Below, in pieces: positions 30,779 through 39,687 of a stretch of 64,000 bases of DNA (within the stretch, counting starts at the first letter, position 1; the number at the start of each line of letters is the position of its first letter). The notes under the pieces were generated by a model. It was given only the letters and a program-made list of their open reading frames with translations. It made no database searches and was not told the DNA's origin. This DNA comes from Microbacterium allomyrinae. Its GTDB lineage: Bacteria > Actinomycetota > Actinomycetes > Actinomycetales > Microbacteriaceae. The position numbers and the translations under genes are program-made. Location: NCBI RefSeq assembly GCF_020682705.1, contig NZ_JAGTTN010000001.1, positions 1,240,001 to 1,304,000 of the forward strand, in the 5' to 3' direction.

Positions 30779-32305
30779 TCAGAACAGCCCCTTCGGTGCC
30801 GGGGCGCCGGCGAGGACTCCGAAATCGGCGACGATCGTCAGCTGCTGCACCTCTTCGGGCGTGAGCTCGGGCAGACGCTGGGCGAGGTCGAGGAAGCGCT
30901 CGATCTCGGCGGCGGTCAGCACGGGCTCGGCCAGGATGCGGAACTTGCGGATGTAATCCTCGCGGGCGAACGGACGGGCGCCGAGCGGGTGGGCGTCGGC
31001 GACGGCGATCTCGTCCTCGATCACCGTGCCGTCGGTCAGGGTGATGACGACGCGGCCCCCGAAGGCCTTCTCGTTCGGGTCGTCCGAGTGGTAGCGGCGG
31101 GTCCACTCCTCGTCCTCGGCGGTCGTGATCTTGCTCCACAGCTCGACGGTGTCGGCGCGGCCGGCGCGCTCCGGCGCGTAGGAGGCGACGTGGTGCCAGC
31201 CGCCGTCCTGCAGCGCGACCGCGAAGATGTACGGGATCGAATGGTCCAGCGTTTCGCGCGACGCCGTCGGGTCGTACTTCTGCGGGTCGTTCGCCCCGGA
31301 CCCGATGACGTAGTGGGTGTGGTGCGACGTGTGCAGCACGATCGACTCGACGTTCGCGGGGTCGATCGCCTGAGGCGCCGACCCGTGGAGCTTGCGGGCC
31401 AGGTCGATCCAGGCCTGCGCCTGATACTCGGCCGAGTGCTCCTTCGTGTACGAATCGAGGATGCCGCGCTTCGACTCGCCGGCATCCGGCAGCGGCACGT
31501 CGTACGAGGCATCCGGGCCGTCGAGCAGCCAGGCGATGACGCCGTCCTCACCCTCGTAGATCGGGCTCGGTGAGGTCTCTCCGCGCATCGCGCGGTCGAC
31601 CGCCTCGACCGCCATCTTGCCGGCGAAGGCGGGAGCATGCGCCTTCCACGTCGAGATCTCGCCCTTGCGCGACTGGCGCGTGGCGGTGGTGGTGTGAAGA
31701 GCCTGACCGACCGCCTGGTAGATCGTCTCGACCGGGAGACCGAGAAGGGTGCCGATGCCGGCCGCGGCCGACGGGCCGAGGTGGGCGACGTGGTCGATCT
31801 TGTGCTTGTGCAGGCTGATCGCGCGCACGAGATCGATCTGGATCTCGTAGCCCGTGGCGAGTCCGCGCACGAGCGCGGCGCCATCGGACCCGACGTGCTG
31901 GGCGACCGCGAGGATCGGCGGGATGTTGTCTCCGGGGTGGGAGTACTCCGCCGCGAGGAAGGTGTCGTGGTAGTCGAGCTCGCGCACGGCCACGCCGTTG
32001 GCCCACGCCGCCCACTCGGGGCTGGTGCGACGCTCGAGAGGGCAGCCGAACACGGTTGCGCCCACGCCGCCGACCGACACCGCGTGGTCCAGCGCCTGCT
32101 GGCGGGCCGCGCTGACGGGGGCACGGGTGAGGGATGCCGCGGCGACCGCGGCATTGTCGATCACGCGGTTGACGATCATGTCGACCACGTCCTGGTCGAC
32201 CTCGACGGGGTCCGCGGCGACCTCGGCGATATGCCAGGCCAGCTGCCCTTCGCGCGCGAGATTCTCGTCGCTGCGGTGAACGCGGAGGTGGTGGATGACG
32301 GTCAT
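30779..32305 (-). CDS. prpD: 2-methylcitrate dehydratase (MmgE/PrpD family)
   Basis: A 508-residue PrpD that dehydrates 2-methylcitrate to 2-methyl-cis-aconitate. Recognisable parts are [20 protein letters not shown] near residue 110 and [20 protein letters not shown]. It is 14 bp downstream of the GntR gene and followed after 101 bp by prpB, whose gap holds a short sequence resembling the CCTGAGC-type dispersed repeat but no gene. Confidence 0.93.
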   Translation of the reverse strand: MTVIHHLRVHRSDENLAREGQLAWHIAEVAADPVEVDQDVVDMIVNRVIDNAAVAAASLTRAPVSAARQQALDHAVSVGGVGATVFGCPLERRTSPEWAAWANGVAVRELDYHDTFLAAEYSHPGDNIPPILAVAQHVGSDGAALVRGLATGYEIQIDLVRAISLHKHKIDHVAHLGPSAAAGIGTLLGLPVETIYQAVGQALHTTTATRQSRKGEISTWKAHAPAFAGKMAVEAVDRAMRGETSPSPIYEGEDGVIAWLLDGPDASYDVPLPDAGESKRGILDSYTKEHSAEYQAQAWIDLARKLHGSAPQAIDPANVESIVLHTSHHTHYVIGSGANDPQKYDPTASRETLDHSIPYIFAVALQDGGWHHVASYAPERAGRADTVELWSKITTAEDEEWTRRYHSDDPNEKAFGGRVVITLTDGTVIEDEIAVADAHPLGARPFAREDYIRKFRILAEPVLTAAEIERFLDLAQRLPELTPEEVQQLTIVADFGVLAGAPAPKGLF

Positions 32306-32319
32306 GATGACGGGGCCTT

Positions 32320-33021
32320 TCAGAGACGCGACCCTTCGACGGGCTCAGGGACCGGAGAACCGGCCGCTGCGGCCGGAGACCCGATCGCTGAGCTCGTCGC
32401 AGCGTCGAGGGAATCGAGGATGTTCGTGAGCGCGTTGTGCAGGTGCACGTGCGTGGCGTGAGCGGCGAGGTCGGCGTCGCGCGCGCCGATCGCGGAGGCG
32501 ATCAGGCCGTGCTCGGCCACCGATGCCGCCAGTCGGCCAGGGTTGTCACGCGCGAGCCGGCGCACGCGCACGAGGTGGGTGCGGACGGTCCGCAGCGCCG
32601 CGGTGAGGTAGTCGTTGGAGACGGAGGCATCGAGCATCTCGTCGAACCGCGCGATGAGCAGGTAGTACGCGTCTCGTCCGGTGGCGAGATCGACCCGGGT
32701 GAACTCGCGCGCGAGGTCGGTGAAAGCTGCGGGATCCCCCCGCTCGGCGGCGAGACGGGCGGCGGATTCTTCGAGGGCGCGTCGCACTTCGAAGATCTCG
32801 CGGATGTCGTCGGGCTCGATCGCGGTGACGACCGTCACGCGCGGCGACTGCTGCGCGACGAGGCCGTCCGCGGCGAGGCGCCCGAGCGCTTCGCGCAGAG
32901 GGGTTCTGCTCACGCCCAGACGTGCGGCCTGCTCGACCTCGCCGAGCACGACCCCGGGCCGCAGGACGCCCGACTGGATCTCGTCGAGGAGGGTCGCATA
33001 TGCGCGATCGCTGGCTCGCAC
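32320..33021 (-). CDS. GntR (FadR subfamily) regulator of the propionate operon
   Basis: A 233-residue repressor with an N-terminal winged helix (about 5-68; [20 protein letters not shown] is the recognition region) and a FadR-type all-helical effector domain. It is the first gene of the prp operon, only 14 bp before prpD, so it very likely controls it. I prefer the GTG at 33021 (AGGAGG 8 nt upstream); an ATG at 33027 is only 2 nt from that site. The last residues ([11 protein letters not shown]) are encoded by a dispersed-repeat-like sequence that has been taken into the reading frame. Confidence 0.85.
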   Translation of the reverse strand: MRASDRAYATLLDEIQSGVLRPGVVLGEVEQAARLGVSRTPLREALGRLAADGLVAQQSPRVTVVTAIEPDDIREIFEVRRALEESAARLAAERGDPAAFTDLAREFTRVDLATGRDAYYLLIARFDEMLDASVSNDYLTAALRTVRTHLVRVRRLARDNPGRLAASVAEHGLIASAIGARDADLAAHATHVHLHNALTNILDSLDAATSSAIGSPAAAAGSPVPEPVEGSRL

Positions 33022-33053
33022 GCGCATCACCTCCTCGTTCAGGACTCCGTCAT

Positions 33054-33061
33054 TGTATACA
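33054..33061. promoter_or_regulatory. Palindromic TGTATACA site at the prp operon promoter
   Basis: TGTATACA, flanked as TTGTATACATAA, lies 33 bp before the GntR start and overlaps a minus-strand -10 (TACAAT). A weaker GGTATACACC is at 33106-33115. Both are candidate autoregulatory sites of the GntR protein. The same 8-mer is the centre of the etfB/marR dyad. Confidence 0.5.
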
Positions 33062-33167
33062 TAAAGGCGCCAGGGCCGCCACTCCTCGTCCCAATCAGAC
33101 GTTTAGGTATACACCGGTACCGCACACGGGGGGCCGTCGGGAGGCCGTGAGTATTTCGTGAGGAATC

Positions 33168-33196
33168 TTCACAAGTTTGTGAAATCGGCGTACGCT
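33168..33196 (+). promoter_or_regulatory. ABC exporter promoter with 16-bp palindrome
   Basis: TTCACA (33168-33173) and TACGCT (33191-33196) have a 17-nt spacer, and the ATG is 7 nt after the -10, so the mRNA should be leaderless. TTCACAAGTTTGTGAA (33168-33183) is a near-perfect palindrome over the -35 and a probable repressor site. Confidence 0.6.
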
Positions 33197-33203
33197 CCCC
33201 GCC

Positions 33204-34127
33204 ATGACCAGCGTCATCCGCACGAGCGGGCTCGCGAAGCACTACGGCCGCGTCCATGCCCTCGATGGGCTCGATCTCGAGGTCGAAAAGGGCCAGATCC
33301 ACGGCTTCCTCGGCCCGAACGGCGCCGGCAAGTCGACCACGATCCGGGTGCTGCTGGGACTCGCGAGAGCCACTGCCGGTGAGGCATCCGTCTTCGGCTC
33401 ACACCCGTGGCAGGACGCCGTCGCGCTCCACCGGCGCATCGCGTACGTGCCGGGCGACGTCAGCATCTGGCCCAATCTGTCGGGCGGCGAGGCGATCGAC
33501 CTCATGGCGCGCCTGCGCAGCGTACCGCGCCGGGACCCCGCCTACCGGGCCGAGCGCGAACGGCTGTGCGAGGCCTTCCAGTTCGACCCGCGCAAGAAGG
33601 GCCGCGCCTACTCGAAGGGCAACCGGCAGAAGGTTGCGCTGATCGCCGCGTTCTCGGTACCCGCCGACCTGTACATCCTCGATGAGCCCACCAGCGGCCT
33701 TGACCCTCTCATGGAGGTCATGTTCCGGCGCGAGATCGCACGGGTGCGCGCCGGTGGCGCCACGGTGCTGCTGTCGAGCCACATCCTCTCGGAGGTCGAG
33801 CAACTGTGCGATCGCGTGTCGATCATCCGGGCCGGCAGGATCGTCGAGTCGGGCACTTTGGCAGAGCTCCGTCACCTCACGCGCACCGAAGTCTCCTTCG
33901 AGGGGACGGATGCCGCGGCCGCCGGCGGCATCGCGGGCGTGCACGACATCGTCGCCGAGGAGGGGCGCGTGCGATTCACCGTCGACAGCGATGCCGTCAC
34001 CGCGATGCTGCCCGAGCTCGCCCGGCGCGACGTCGCCGGGCTGCGCGTGAACCCGCCGTCGCTCGAGGAGCTCTTCCTCCGCCACTACGGTGACGACCTC
34101 GCCGCGATGGAGGCAGGCGGACGATGA
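33204..34127 (+). CDS. ABC transporter ATP-binding protein
   Basis: A 307-residue ATPase: Walker A GPNGAGKST at about 37-45, signature YSKGNRQKV (a divergent C-loop typical of this exporter subgroup) and Walker B LYILDEPTSGLD. A C-terminal extension of about 80 residues may dock the permease. It overlaps the permease gene by 4 nt. Substrate unknown; such pairs export drugs or lipids in actinobacteria. No ribosome-binding site precedes the ATG. Confidence 0.9.
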   Translation: MTSVIRTSGLAKHYGRVHALDGLDLEVEKGQIHGFLGPNGAGKSTTIRVLLGLARATAGEASVFGSHPWQDAVALHRRIAYVPGDVSIWPNLSGGEAIDLMARLRSVPRRDPAYRAERERLCEAFQFDPRKKGRAYSKGNRQKVALIAAFSVPADLYILDEPTSGLDPLMEVMFRREIARVRAGGATVLLSSHILSEVEQLCDRVSIIRAGRIVESGTLAELRHLTRTEVSFEGTDAAAAGGIAGVHDIVAEEGRVRFTVDSDAVTAMLPELARRDVAGLRVNPPSLEELFLRHYGDDLAAMEAGGR

Positions 34128-35743
34128 GCCGCTTCGTCGCGCTGCTCGGCCAGCGGCTCCGTCGCGACTGGGTGCAGCTCGTGCTGTGGACGGTCGGCAC
34201 GGCACTGTTGGCCTACCTGTCGTTCGTCGGGGTGGCCGAGTCGTACGCCACCGCGCAGGACCGCACCTCGCTGCTGGCCGCCGCCCTCGCGAATCCGGTG
34301 ATCCTGTTGTTCCGGGGACTCCCCTCGGGCGCCGGAGAGGGCGCATTCATGGTGTTCCTCATCTTCCCGTGGCTCGCGATCCTCGCGGCCTTCATGAGCA
34401 CATTCCTCGCGGTCCGCCACACTCGCATGGACGAGGAGGCAGGCCGCACCGAACTCGTCGCGGCGACGCCCGCGGGCAGGCTCCTCCCGGTCGGTGCGAC
34501 CGCCGTCGAGGGACTGATCGCGAACGCGGTGCTCGCGGCATTGGTCGCCCTCGCCTTCGCCGGCGTCGGCCTCCCCCTCGAGGGAGCGCTCCTGGCGGGC
34601 GCTGCGGCGGCAGGCGCCGGGATCGTCTTCCTGGGAGTCGGGCTCGTGGCTGCGCAGCTGATGCGCGCTTCACGGGGTGCCAACTCGCTGGCGGTGTGGG
34701 TGACGGTCGGCACCTTCGTCCTCGCGGGAATCGGCAACGCCGTCGGCACCCCGAGCGACGATCTCACCCACATGGAGAGTTCGTGGCTCGCCTGGCTGTC
34801 GCCGTTCGGGTGGGCGGAGAACACCCGCGCGTTCGACGAGAACGTGTGGTGGCCCGTGCTCGTCTGCCTCGGCGTCGGGCTGGGGCTCGCATGGACGGCG
34901 CTCGCCCTGGCCTCAGTGCGCGACATCGGCGAGAGCTTCATCGCCGAGCGCAGCGGACGTGCCGTGGCGCCGGCATCCCTCTCCTCGTCCACCGGGCTGG
35001 TGTGGCGGATCACGCGCGGCGCCGTGCAGGGATGGGCGGTCGGCGGGCTGATCACCGGCATCCTGGCGACCACGCTCGCCTCGCTCGTGCAGGAGGTCGG
35101 CGCCGACAACCCGTCGGTCGAGCAGATCCTCGCCCAGATCGCCGGAGGCGGCGACATCGAGCAGGCCACGGTCACCGTGTTCTTCACGATGCTGGGCATC
35201 CTCGCCGCGTGCTGCGCCGTGCAGATCGTATGCCGTGCACGCCAGGAGGAGGCGCACGGCACCGCCGAGCCGGTACTGGCGACACCCGTCGCGCGCATCC
35301 GCTGGCTCGCGGACTACCTGCTCATCGCGCTCGTCGGCATCGTGCTGGTGATCGCCGCCGCGATCGGCGGTGCCGCCCTCGGCATCGCCGGCCAGGGCGG
35401 CACATGGGAGCTCATGCCGGATGTGCTGGTGACCGGCGGCGGGCAGGCGGTCGCGGCATCCGTCTTCCTGGTGCTCACGGCGCTCATTTTCGTCGTCGCG
35501 CCGCGGCTGACGATCGCGCTGGGATGGACGCTCGTGCTCGTCGGCATGATGCTCGGACTGTTGGGCCCGCTGTTCGGGTTCCCGGACTGGCTCACCCACC
35601 TCTCGCCGGTCGCCGTCGCCCCCAAGGTCGAGGGAGATGTCGTCGACATCGCGGGACTGTGGTGGCTCGTGCTGGCGACCGGCGCCGGCGCGGCGCTCTC
35701 GCTCGGCCTGATGCGGCGGCGTGAACTCGCGCCCGCCGGATAG
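34124..35743 (+). CDS. ABC exporter permease
   Basis: A 539-residue membrane protein with about twelve predicted helices arranged as two six-helix halves. Each half contains a related cytoplasmic segment (RHTRMDEEAGRTELVAATP and RARQEEAHGTAEPVLATPV), so the protein looks like an internal duplication. This build belongs to the ABC-2-type multidrug permeases encoded with a single ATPase. It is translationally coupled to the ATPase gene upstream and followed by an HTH gene. Confidence 0.88.
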   Translation: MSRFVALLGQRLRRDWVQLVLWTVGTALLAYLSFVGVAESYATAQDRTSLLAAALANPVILLFRGLPSGAGEGAFMVFLIFPWLAILAAFMSTFLAVRHTRMDEEAGRTELVAATPAGRLLPVGATAVEGLIANAVLAALVALAFAGVGLPLEGALLAGAAAAGAGIVFLGVGLVAAQLMRASRGANSLAVWVTVGTFVLAGIGNAVGTPSDDLTHMESSWLAWLSPFGWAENTRAFDENVWWPVLVCLGVGLGLAWTALALASVRDIGESFIAERSGRAVAPASLSSSTGLVWRITRGAVQGWAVGGLITGILATTLASLVQEVGADNPSVEQILAQIAGGGDIEQATVTVFFTMLGILAACCAVQIVCRARQEEAHGTAEPVLATPVARIRWLADYLLIALVGIVLVIAAAIGGAALGIAGQGGTWELMPDVLVTGGGQAVAASVFLVLTALIFVVAPRLTIALGWTLVLVGMMLGLLGPLFGFPDWLTHLSPVAVAPKVEGDVVDIAGLWWLVLATGAGAALSLGLMRRRELAPAG

Positions 35744-35764
35744 CTCCACGGGGTGAGGAGTCCT

Positions 35765-36247
35765 ATGGCCAACGAGCATCCGGGCATGAAGCCCGCAGAA
35801 CAGGCCGCCGCGATGCTGGCCGCCGCCGGCATGGCGCGCATGCCCGCCCGCGTGATGATGGCGCTGGTCGGTTCGCCCGACGAGGGCTACACGGCGGCCG
35901 ACCTCGCGGAGCGGCTGGGAGTGTCCGCGGCAGCGGTGTCGGGCGCGGTGCGCTACCTCGTGTCGATGCGGATGATCCAGCGGGTCTCCCGTCCTGGCGA
36001 CCGGCGCGACCGCTACGACCTCGTGGACGACGCCTGGGCCGGGATGATCACGGCGAACGCCCCGCTGTACGCGGGGCTCGCCGCGCAGATGGACAGCATC
36101 GCCGAGGAGAACGCCGGTGCGCCGATCTCGGTCGCGCGGGCACGCGAGATCGCCGACTTCCTGCGCTACCTCGCCGAGCGGATGCCGCGCCTCGCGGCCG
36201 ACTGGAGGGCCGAGCGCGAGGCCGCAACCCGCCCCGACCCCCGGTAG
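35765..36247 (+). CDS. MarR/GbsR-type HTH regulator of the ABC exporter
   Basis: A 160-residue winged-helix protein; the DNA-binding part is about 32-90 (ADLAERLGVSAAAVSGAVRY, then RPGDRRDRYDLVDD as wing). It lies 21 bp after the permease in the same direction and probably represses the operon through the palindrome at 33168. The ATG at 35765 with AGGAG 4 nt upstream is preferred; a GTG at 35753 is possible. Confidence 0.82.
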   Translation: MANEHPGMKPAEQAAAMLAAAGMARMPARVMMALVGSPDEGYTAADLAERLGVSAAAVSGAVRYLVSMRMIQRVSRPGDRRDRYDLVDDAWAGMITANAPLYAGLAAQMDSIAEENAGAPISVARAREIADFLRYLAERMPRLAADWRAEREAATRPDPR

Positions 36248-36257
36248 CCTTGCCCGG

Positions 36258-36788
36258 GTGACTGATTCTCCCCGCTACATCGTGGCCACCGACGGAGCCT
36301 GCAAAGGAAACCCCGGACCGACAGGCTGGGCGTGGGTGGGCGAGGACGGCGAATGGGCCGCGGGGGCGATCCCGCAGGGCACCAACAACGTGGGTGAGCT
36401 GATGGGCCTGCTCAAGGCCATCGAGGACCACGCCGACGTCGAGAACCTCGTCGTGCAGGCCGATTCGAAGTATGCGATCGACACCTATACGAAGTGGATG
36501 GACGGCCACCGTCGCCGCGGCTGGAAGACCTCGACGGGCGCGCCGACCAAGAACGTCGACATCCTCGAACAGCTCATCGTCGCGCGTGATGCCCGTCGCG
36601 CGGCCGGGCTTCCCGACGTCGTGCTCGAGCACGTGCGCGGACACTCGGGTCACGTCCTGAACGCCTGGGCGGACGAGCGCGCGGTGCGCGGGTCCGAGCA
36701 CGCCGCGAAGGGCGTCGCGAGCGCGTGGTCGTCGCTCGGCACTCACGACAAGATCGACGTGTCGGTCGCGCCGAAGAACGGGCGCTGA
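36258..36788 (+). CDS. rnhA: Ribonuclease HI
   Basis: A 176-residue RNase H that degrades RNA in RNA-DNA hybrids. The four catalytic acids are visible: Asp in VATDGACKGNPGP, Glu in TNNVGELMGLL, Asp in VQADSKYAID and the final Asp in LNAWADERAV. HVRGHSGH supplies the flexible His loop. The GTG follows TAGCCT (36245-36250) by 7 nt without a ribosome-binding site. It starts 10 bp after the HTH stop but probably has its own promoter. Confidence 0.9.
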   Translation: MTDSPRYIVATDGACKGNPGPTGWAWVGEDGEWAAGAIPQGTNNVGELMGLLKAIEDHADVENLVVQADSKYAIDTYTKWMDGHRRRGWKTSTGAPTKNVDILEQLIVARDARRAAGLPDVVLEHVRGHSGHVLNAWADERAVRGSEHAAKGVASAWSSLGTHDKIDVSVAPKNGR

Positions 36789-36792
36789 CGCT

Positions 36793-38274
36793 TCACAGGC
36801 CCGCGCGATACTCCGCCCATGCGTCGCCGAGACGCCGAAGCCCTTCGCTCAGTACGGCCTCGGGTGCGGTGTAGGGCATCCGGATGTGGTCGTCGTAGGC
36901 GACGGATGCCGTGAACTCCGCGCTGCCGGCGACGGCGACGCCCCGCATCGCCGCGACCCGGGCGAAGGCGCTCGCCGAGCCGATCGGCAGCTCCGCCCAG
37001 GCAGTCAGGCCGCCGCGCGGCGGTACCACGCGCCAGTCCGGCAGATGCTCGGCCATCTCGGCGAGCATCCGGGTCGCCGCGGCCGCGTGCGTCTCGCTCA
37101 CGTCGCGCCGCAAGCGACGTGCATCGTCGAGGAGGTCGAGCGCGAGCAGCTGAGCGGGCACGCTGGTGGACTGATCGACGAGCTGACGGATGCTGCGAAG
37201 CCGCCTCACCTGCACGGGATCGGCTCGGAGCCACCCGATCCGCAAACCCGACCACGACCATTTCGACAGCGAGTCGATCACGATGATCGGGGCATCTGGA
37301 CGCAGCGCTGCGAGGGTCGGCGGGACGACTCCGTCGAACGACACGTGCGCCAGCGCCCTGTCCTCCAGCACCGGCACGCCGTACTCCGCGGACAGGTCCG
37401 CGATCCGCTGACGCGCGGCGTGCGGCGTGCGCGTTCCCGTCGGATTGTGGTGGTGCGGGTTGACCGCCACCAGCACCGGTCGAAGTGCCACGATCGCCGC
37501 CTCGAGCTCGTCGATGTCGAGCCCGTCCGGCCCCATCGTCACGCCGTGCAGCCGCCCGCCCCGCCGGCGCACCGAGTCCGCGAGGCCCGGCCAGGTGACG
37601 GACTCCGTGAGGACGAGATCACCGGGGCCGATCATGTCGTCGATGACGAGACTGATCGCCTGCTGGGCGCCGTGGGTGACCAGGATCTGCGCGGCCGTGG
37701 CAGGCGTGCCCTCCTCGTCGAACAGCGTCGCGATGCGCCTGCGGAGCACCGGCAGACCCGCCGGGTCGGTCTCGGACATGCCCACCGGGTCGAACACGGG
37801 AGAGTGCGCACGCACGATCTCGCTCGCCCGCTCCGGGATCGCCGGCACCGCGCGCAGCAGATCGATCGCGGACGGCAGCGCCGAGAAGAGCGTCTCGCCG
37901 CGGGCGACTCGATCGTGTGCCGGAGCCGCCGCCACGTGGCCCGCGACGCGCGTGCCGCTCCCCTGGCGACGCTCGACGAGCTCGTCGTCGTCGAGCAGCC
38001 CGTAGGCGGCGACGACGGTGCCGCGTGACACCGCGATCGTACCGGCGAGCGTGCGCTCCGCGGGCAGGCGATCTCCGGGGCGCAGCTCGCCACCGGCGAT
38101 GAGCGCCGAGATCGCTCGCGCCAGCCGGGCCGCGAGCGTCCCCTCACCCTGGGCCCATCGACCGAGGCGCGTGGCGAGCCGTGCGGCGTCGACGGTGCCC
38201 GCCCGGGAGACGGGGCCGCTGTGAGCCGCATGATGGTCCACCGGCCACTCATTGGCCCTTTCAAAGGTCGTCAT
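36793..38274 (-). CDS. MocR-type PLP-dependent transcriptional regulator
   Basis: A 493-residue fusion of a GntR winged helix (about 40-110; GDRLPAERTLAGTIAVSRGT) and a fold-type I aminotransferase domain. The PLP-binding Lys lies in IDSLSKWSWSGLRIGW (about 338), and the Asn in NPHHHNPTG is conserved. These proteins regulate genes of vitamin B6, amino acid or osmolyte metabolism. The target is probably itself or the divergent small gene, since GGTCCA repeats fill the shared region. It is convergent with rnhA (4-bp gap). Confidence 0.87.
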   Translation of the reverse strand: MTTFERANEWPVDHHAAHSGPVSRAGTVDAARLATRLGRWAQGEGTLAARLARAISALIAGGELRPGDRLPAERTLAGTIAVSRGTVVAAYGLLDDDELVERRQGSGTRVAGHVAAAPAHDRVARGETLFSALPSAIDLLRAVPAIPERASEIVRAHSPVFDPVGMSETDPAGLPVLRRRIATLFDEEGTPATAAQILVTHGAQQAISLVIDDMIGPGDLVLTESVTWPGLADSVRRRGGRLHGVTMGPDGLDIDELEAAIVALRPVLVAVNPHHHNPTGTRTPHAARQRIADLSAEYGVPVLEDRALAHVSFDGVVPPTLAALRPDAPIIVIDSLSKWSWSGLRIGWLRADPVQVRRLRSIRQLVDQSTSVPAQLLALDLLDDARRLRRDVSETHAAAATRMLAEMAEHLPDWRVVPPRGGLTAWAELPIGSASAFARVAAMRGVAVAGSAEFTASVAYDDHIRMPYTAPEAVLSEGLRRLGDAWAEYRAGL

Positions 38275-38353
38275 AGCACCGCATTCTGGTCCAATGCGAC
38301 CCACTGTTCCCACCGAATCGGTAAACCTCGGTCCACTTCAGCCGAATTGGACC
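38235..38353. promoter_or_regulatory. Repeated GGTCCA elements at the MocR gene start
   Basis: GGTCCA occurs at 38235-38240, 38288-38293 and 38330-38335, with an inverted TGGACC at 38348-38353; CTGGTCCAAT and AATTGGACC form the closest inverted pair. MocR regulators commonly bind direct or inverted repeats of this TGGACC/GGTCCA type. Confidence 0.45.
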
Positions 38354-38704
38354 GTCCGCGATCTGCTGTCGTGGATCGCCGAGGACGACACCCGGTGCCA
38401 TGAGCCCGCGCTGACTCCGCTGGTCGCGGCGCTCGATCGTGCACTCCGCCCGGAACGTCGCCCGGCAGACGGGTCGGTCACCATGTCGTCACCGGTCGGC
38501 CTGGTCCGCTCGCTGGCGTCTCTGGTCCGCTCGCAGCCCGCGCTCGGTCGCACCTCGGTACTCTCGCTCCTCCAGGGCGGCGGACAGGTGGCGGGACGAT
38601 CTCTGCCGGATGCCGTCGCCTCGGGTGTGCAGGATCCGCGCGACCTCGACCGGCGCGCGAGCGACGCGGCATCCGCCCCGGCTCGGGCACTCATCCGCGC
38701 GTGA
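38294..38704 (+). CDS. Hypothetical protein divergent from MocR
   Basis: A 136-residue soluble protein (MRPTVPTESVNLGPLQPNWT) with G/C-rich third codon positions typical of real genes in this window, especially after residue 20. No domain or signal is recognisable. The exact start is uncertain because the first codons overlap the GGTCCA repeats; a later start is possible. Its place opposite a MocR gene makes it a candidate target of that regulator. Confidence 0.5.
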   Translation: MRPTVPTESVNLGPLQPNWTVRDLLSWIAEDDTRCHEPALTPLVAALDRALRPERRPADGSVTMSSPVGLVRSLASLVRSQPALGRTSVLSLLQGGGQVAGRSLPDAVASGVQDPRDLDRRASDAASAPARALIRA

Positions 38705-38744
38705 CGCCCGCCGGCGCGCTCAGCGACCTGACCGAGTCGGGCCG

Positions 38745-39116
38745 TCAGGCCTCGGATCCGTCCGTGGAGCCTTCGTAGAGTCCGATCGCATTGCCGTCGG
38801 GGTCCGAGATCACCGCCCACCAGCTGGTGGGGCTGATCTCGGCCTTCTCCATCAGCACCGTCGCGCCCGCTGCGGTGGCTGCGCCTACCGTGTCGTCGAT
38901 CGAGTCGACCTCGACGTACGAACGCGGCTGGCTGAACCCTTCGCTGCGCGGAGCGAGACCGCCGCCCGAGATCTGGTTCGGAGCCTGCCACATCGGGTAC
39001 CCCTCGAACCCGGGAACCTCCGCGATCTGCCAGCCGAACAGCGTCGAGTAGAACTTCTTCGCCTGCGCGAAGTCGGTGACGGGGATGTCGATGTGCGTGA
39101 TGTCGCCGTGAGCCAT
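38745..39116 (-). CDS. VOC family (glyoxalase-like) protein
   Basis: A 123-residue single-domain VOC protein (two beta-alpha-beta-beta-beta units). It starts MAHGDITHIDIPVTDFAQAK and carries FYSTLFGWQI and the closing SWWAVISDPDGNAIGLYEG. Metal ligands are possible (His8, Glu in the last strand), but the reaction cannot be predicted. GAGAGGA stands upstream of the ATG. Confidence 0.85.
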   Translation of the reverse strand: MAHGDITHIDIPVTDFAQAKKFYSTLFGWQIAEVPGFEGYPMWQAPNQISGGGLAPRSEGFSQPRSYVEVDSIDDTVGAATAAGATVLMEKAEISPTSWWAVISDPDGNAIGLYEGSTDGSEA

Positions 39117-39190
39117 GGTGGTGTCCTCTCGTGCGGTTCCGACCCGGCTAGTCTCCGCCGCGATCCGTACGCTCACAAGGGGTCGGACCG

Positions 39191-39670
39191 TCAGCCGGCA
39201 CCTGCGTCGGCGAGGTGCGATTCGAGCGCGTCGACGGCGGGGCGCTGCCCCTTCACGAGCTTCTCGCGGGCGTCGGGCAGCGACATCCATTCGACTCGAT
39301 CGACCTCGGGAAAGGATGCCGTCCGACCCGATCGCGGCGGCCATTCGAGCTCGAACTCGCCGAACTGCGCCCCCTCGAGCGAGAACCCCGCTCCGTCGGC
39401 CACGAAGACCGTCACTCGCTTTCCCGATGAGTAGGCGAAGGTGCCGAGCTCGGCGTACGCGACCTGGGGCGCGTCGAGACCGAGCTCCTCGCGGAACTCG
39501 CGCCGGGCGGCGTCGAGCGCCCCCTCGTCGGCTTCGACGAACTCGCCTTTCGGGATCGACCAGGCGCCGGCGTCCTTGCTCGCCCAATACGGCCCGCCCA
39601 TGTGCGCGATCAGCACGCGGGGCTCGGGATCGAGCCGGTAGAGCAGGATGCCGGCGCTCGTGGTCACCAT
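39191..39670 (-). CDS. NUDIX hydrolase
   Basis: A 159-residue pyrophosphohydrolase. The Nudix box is complete: GEFVEADEGALDAARREF followed by REELGLD (about residues 42-66). The N-terminal TSAGILLYRLDPEPRVLI matches the ADP-ribose/diadenosine-type branch often called YfcD/MutT-like. AGGAA upstream supports the ATG at 39670. It follows the aldo/keto reductase gene by 17 bp and may share its transcript. Confidence 0.87.
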   Translation of the reverse strand: MVTTSAGILLYRLDPEPRVLIAHMGGPYWASKDAGAWSIPKGEFVEADEGALDAARREFREELGLDAPQVAYAELGTFAYSSGKRVTVFVADGAGFSLEGAQFGEFELEWPPRSGRTASFPEVDRVEWMSLPDAREKLVKGQRPAVDALESHLADAGAG

Positions 39671-39687
39671 GTCGGTTCCTGAACGCG

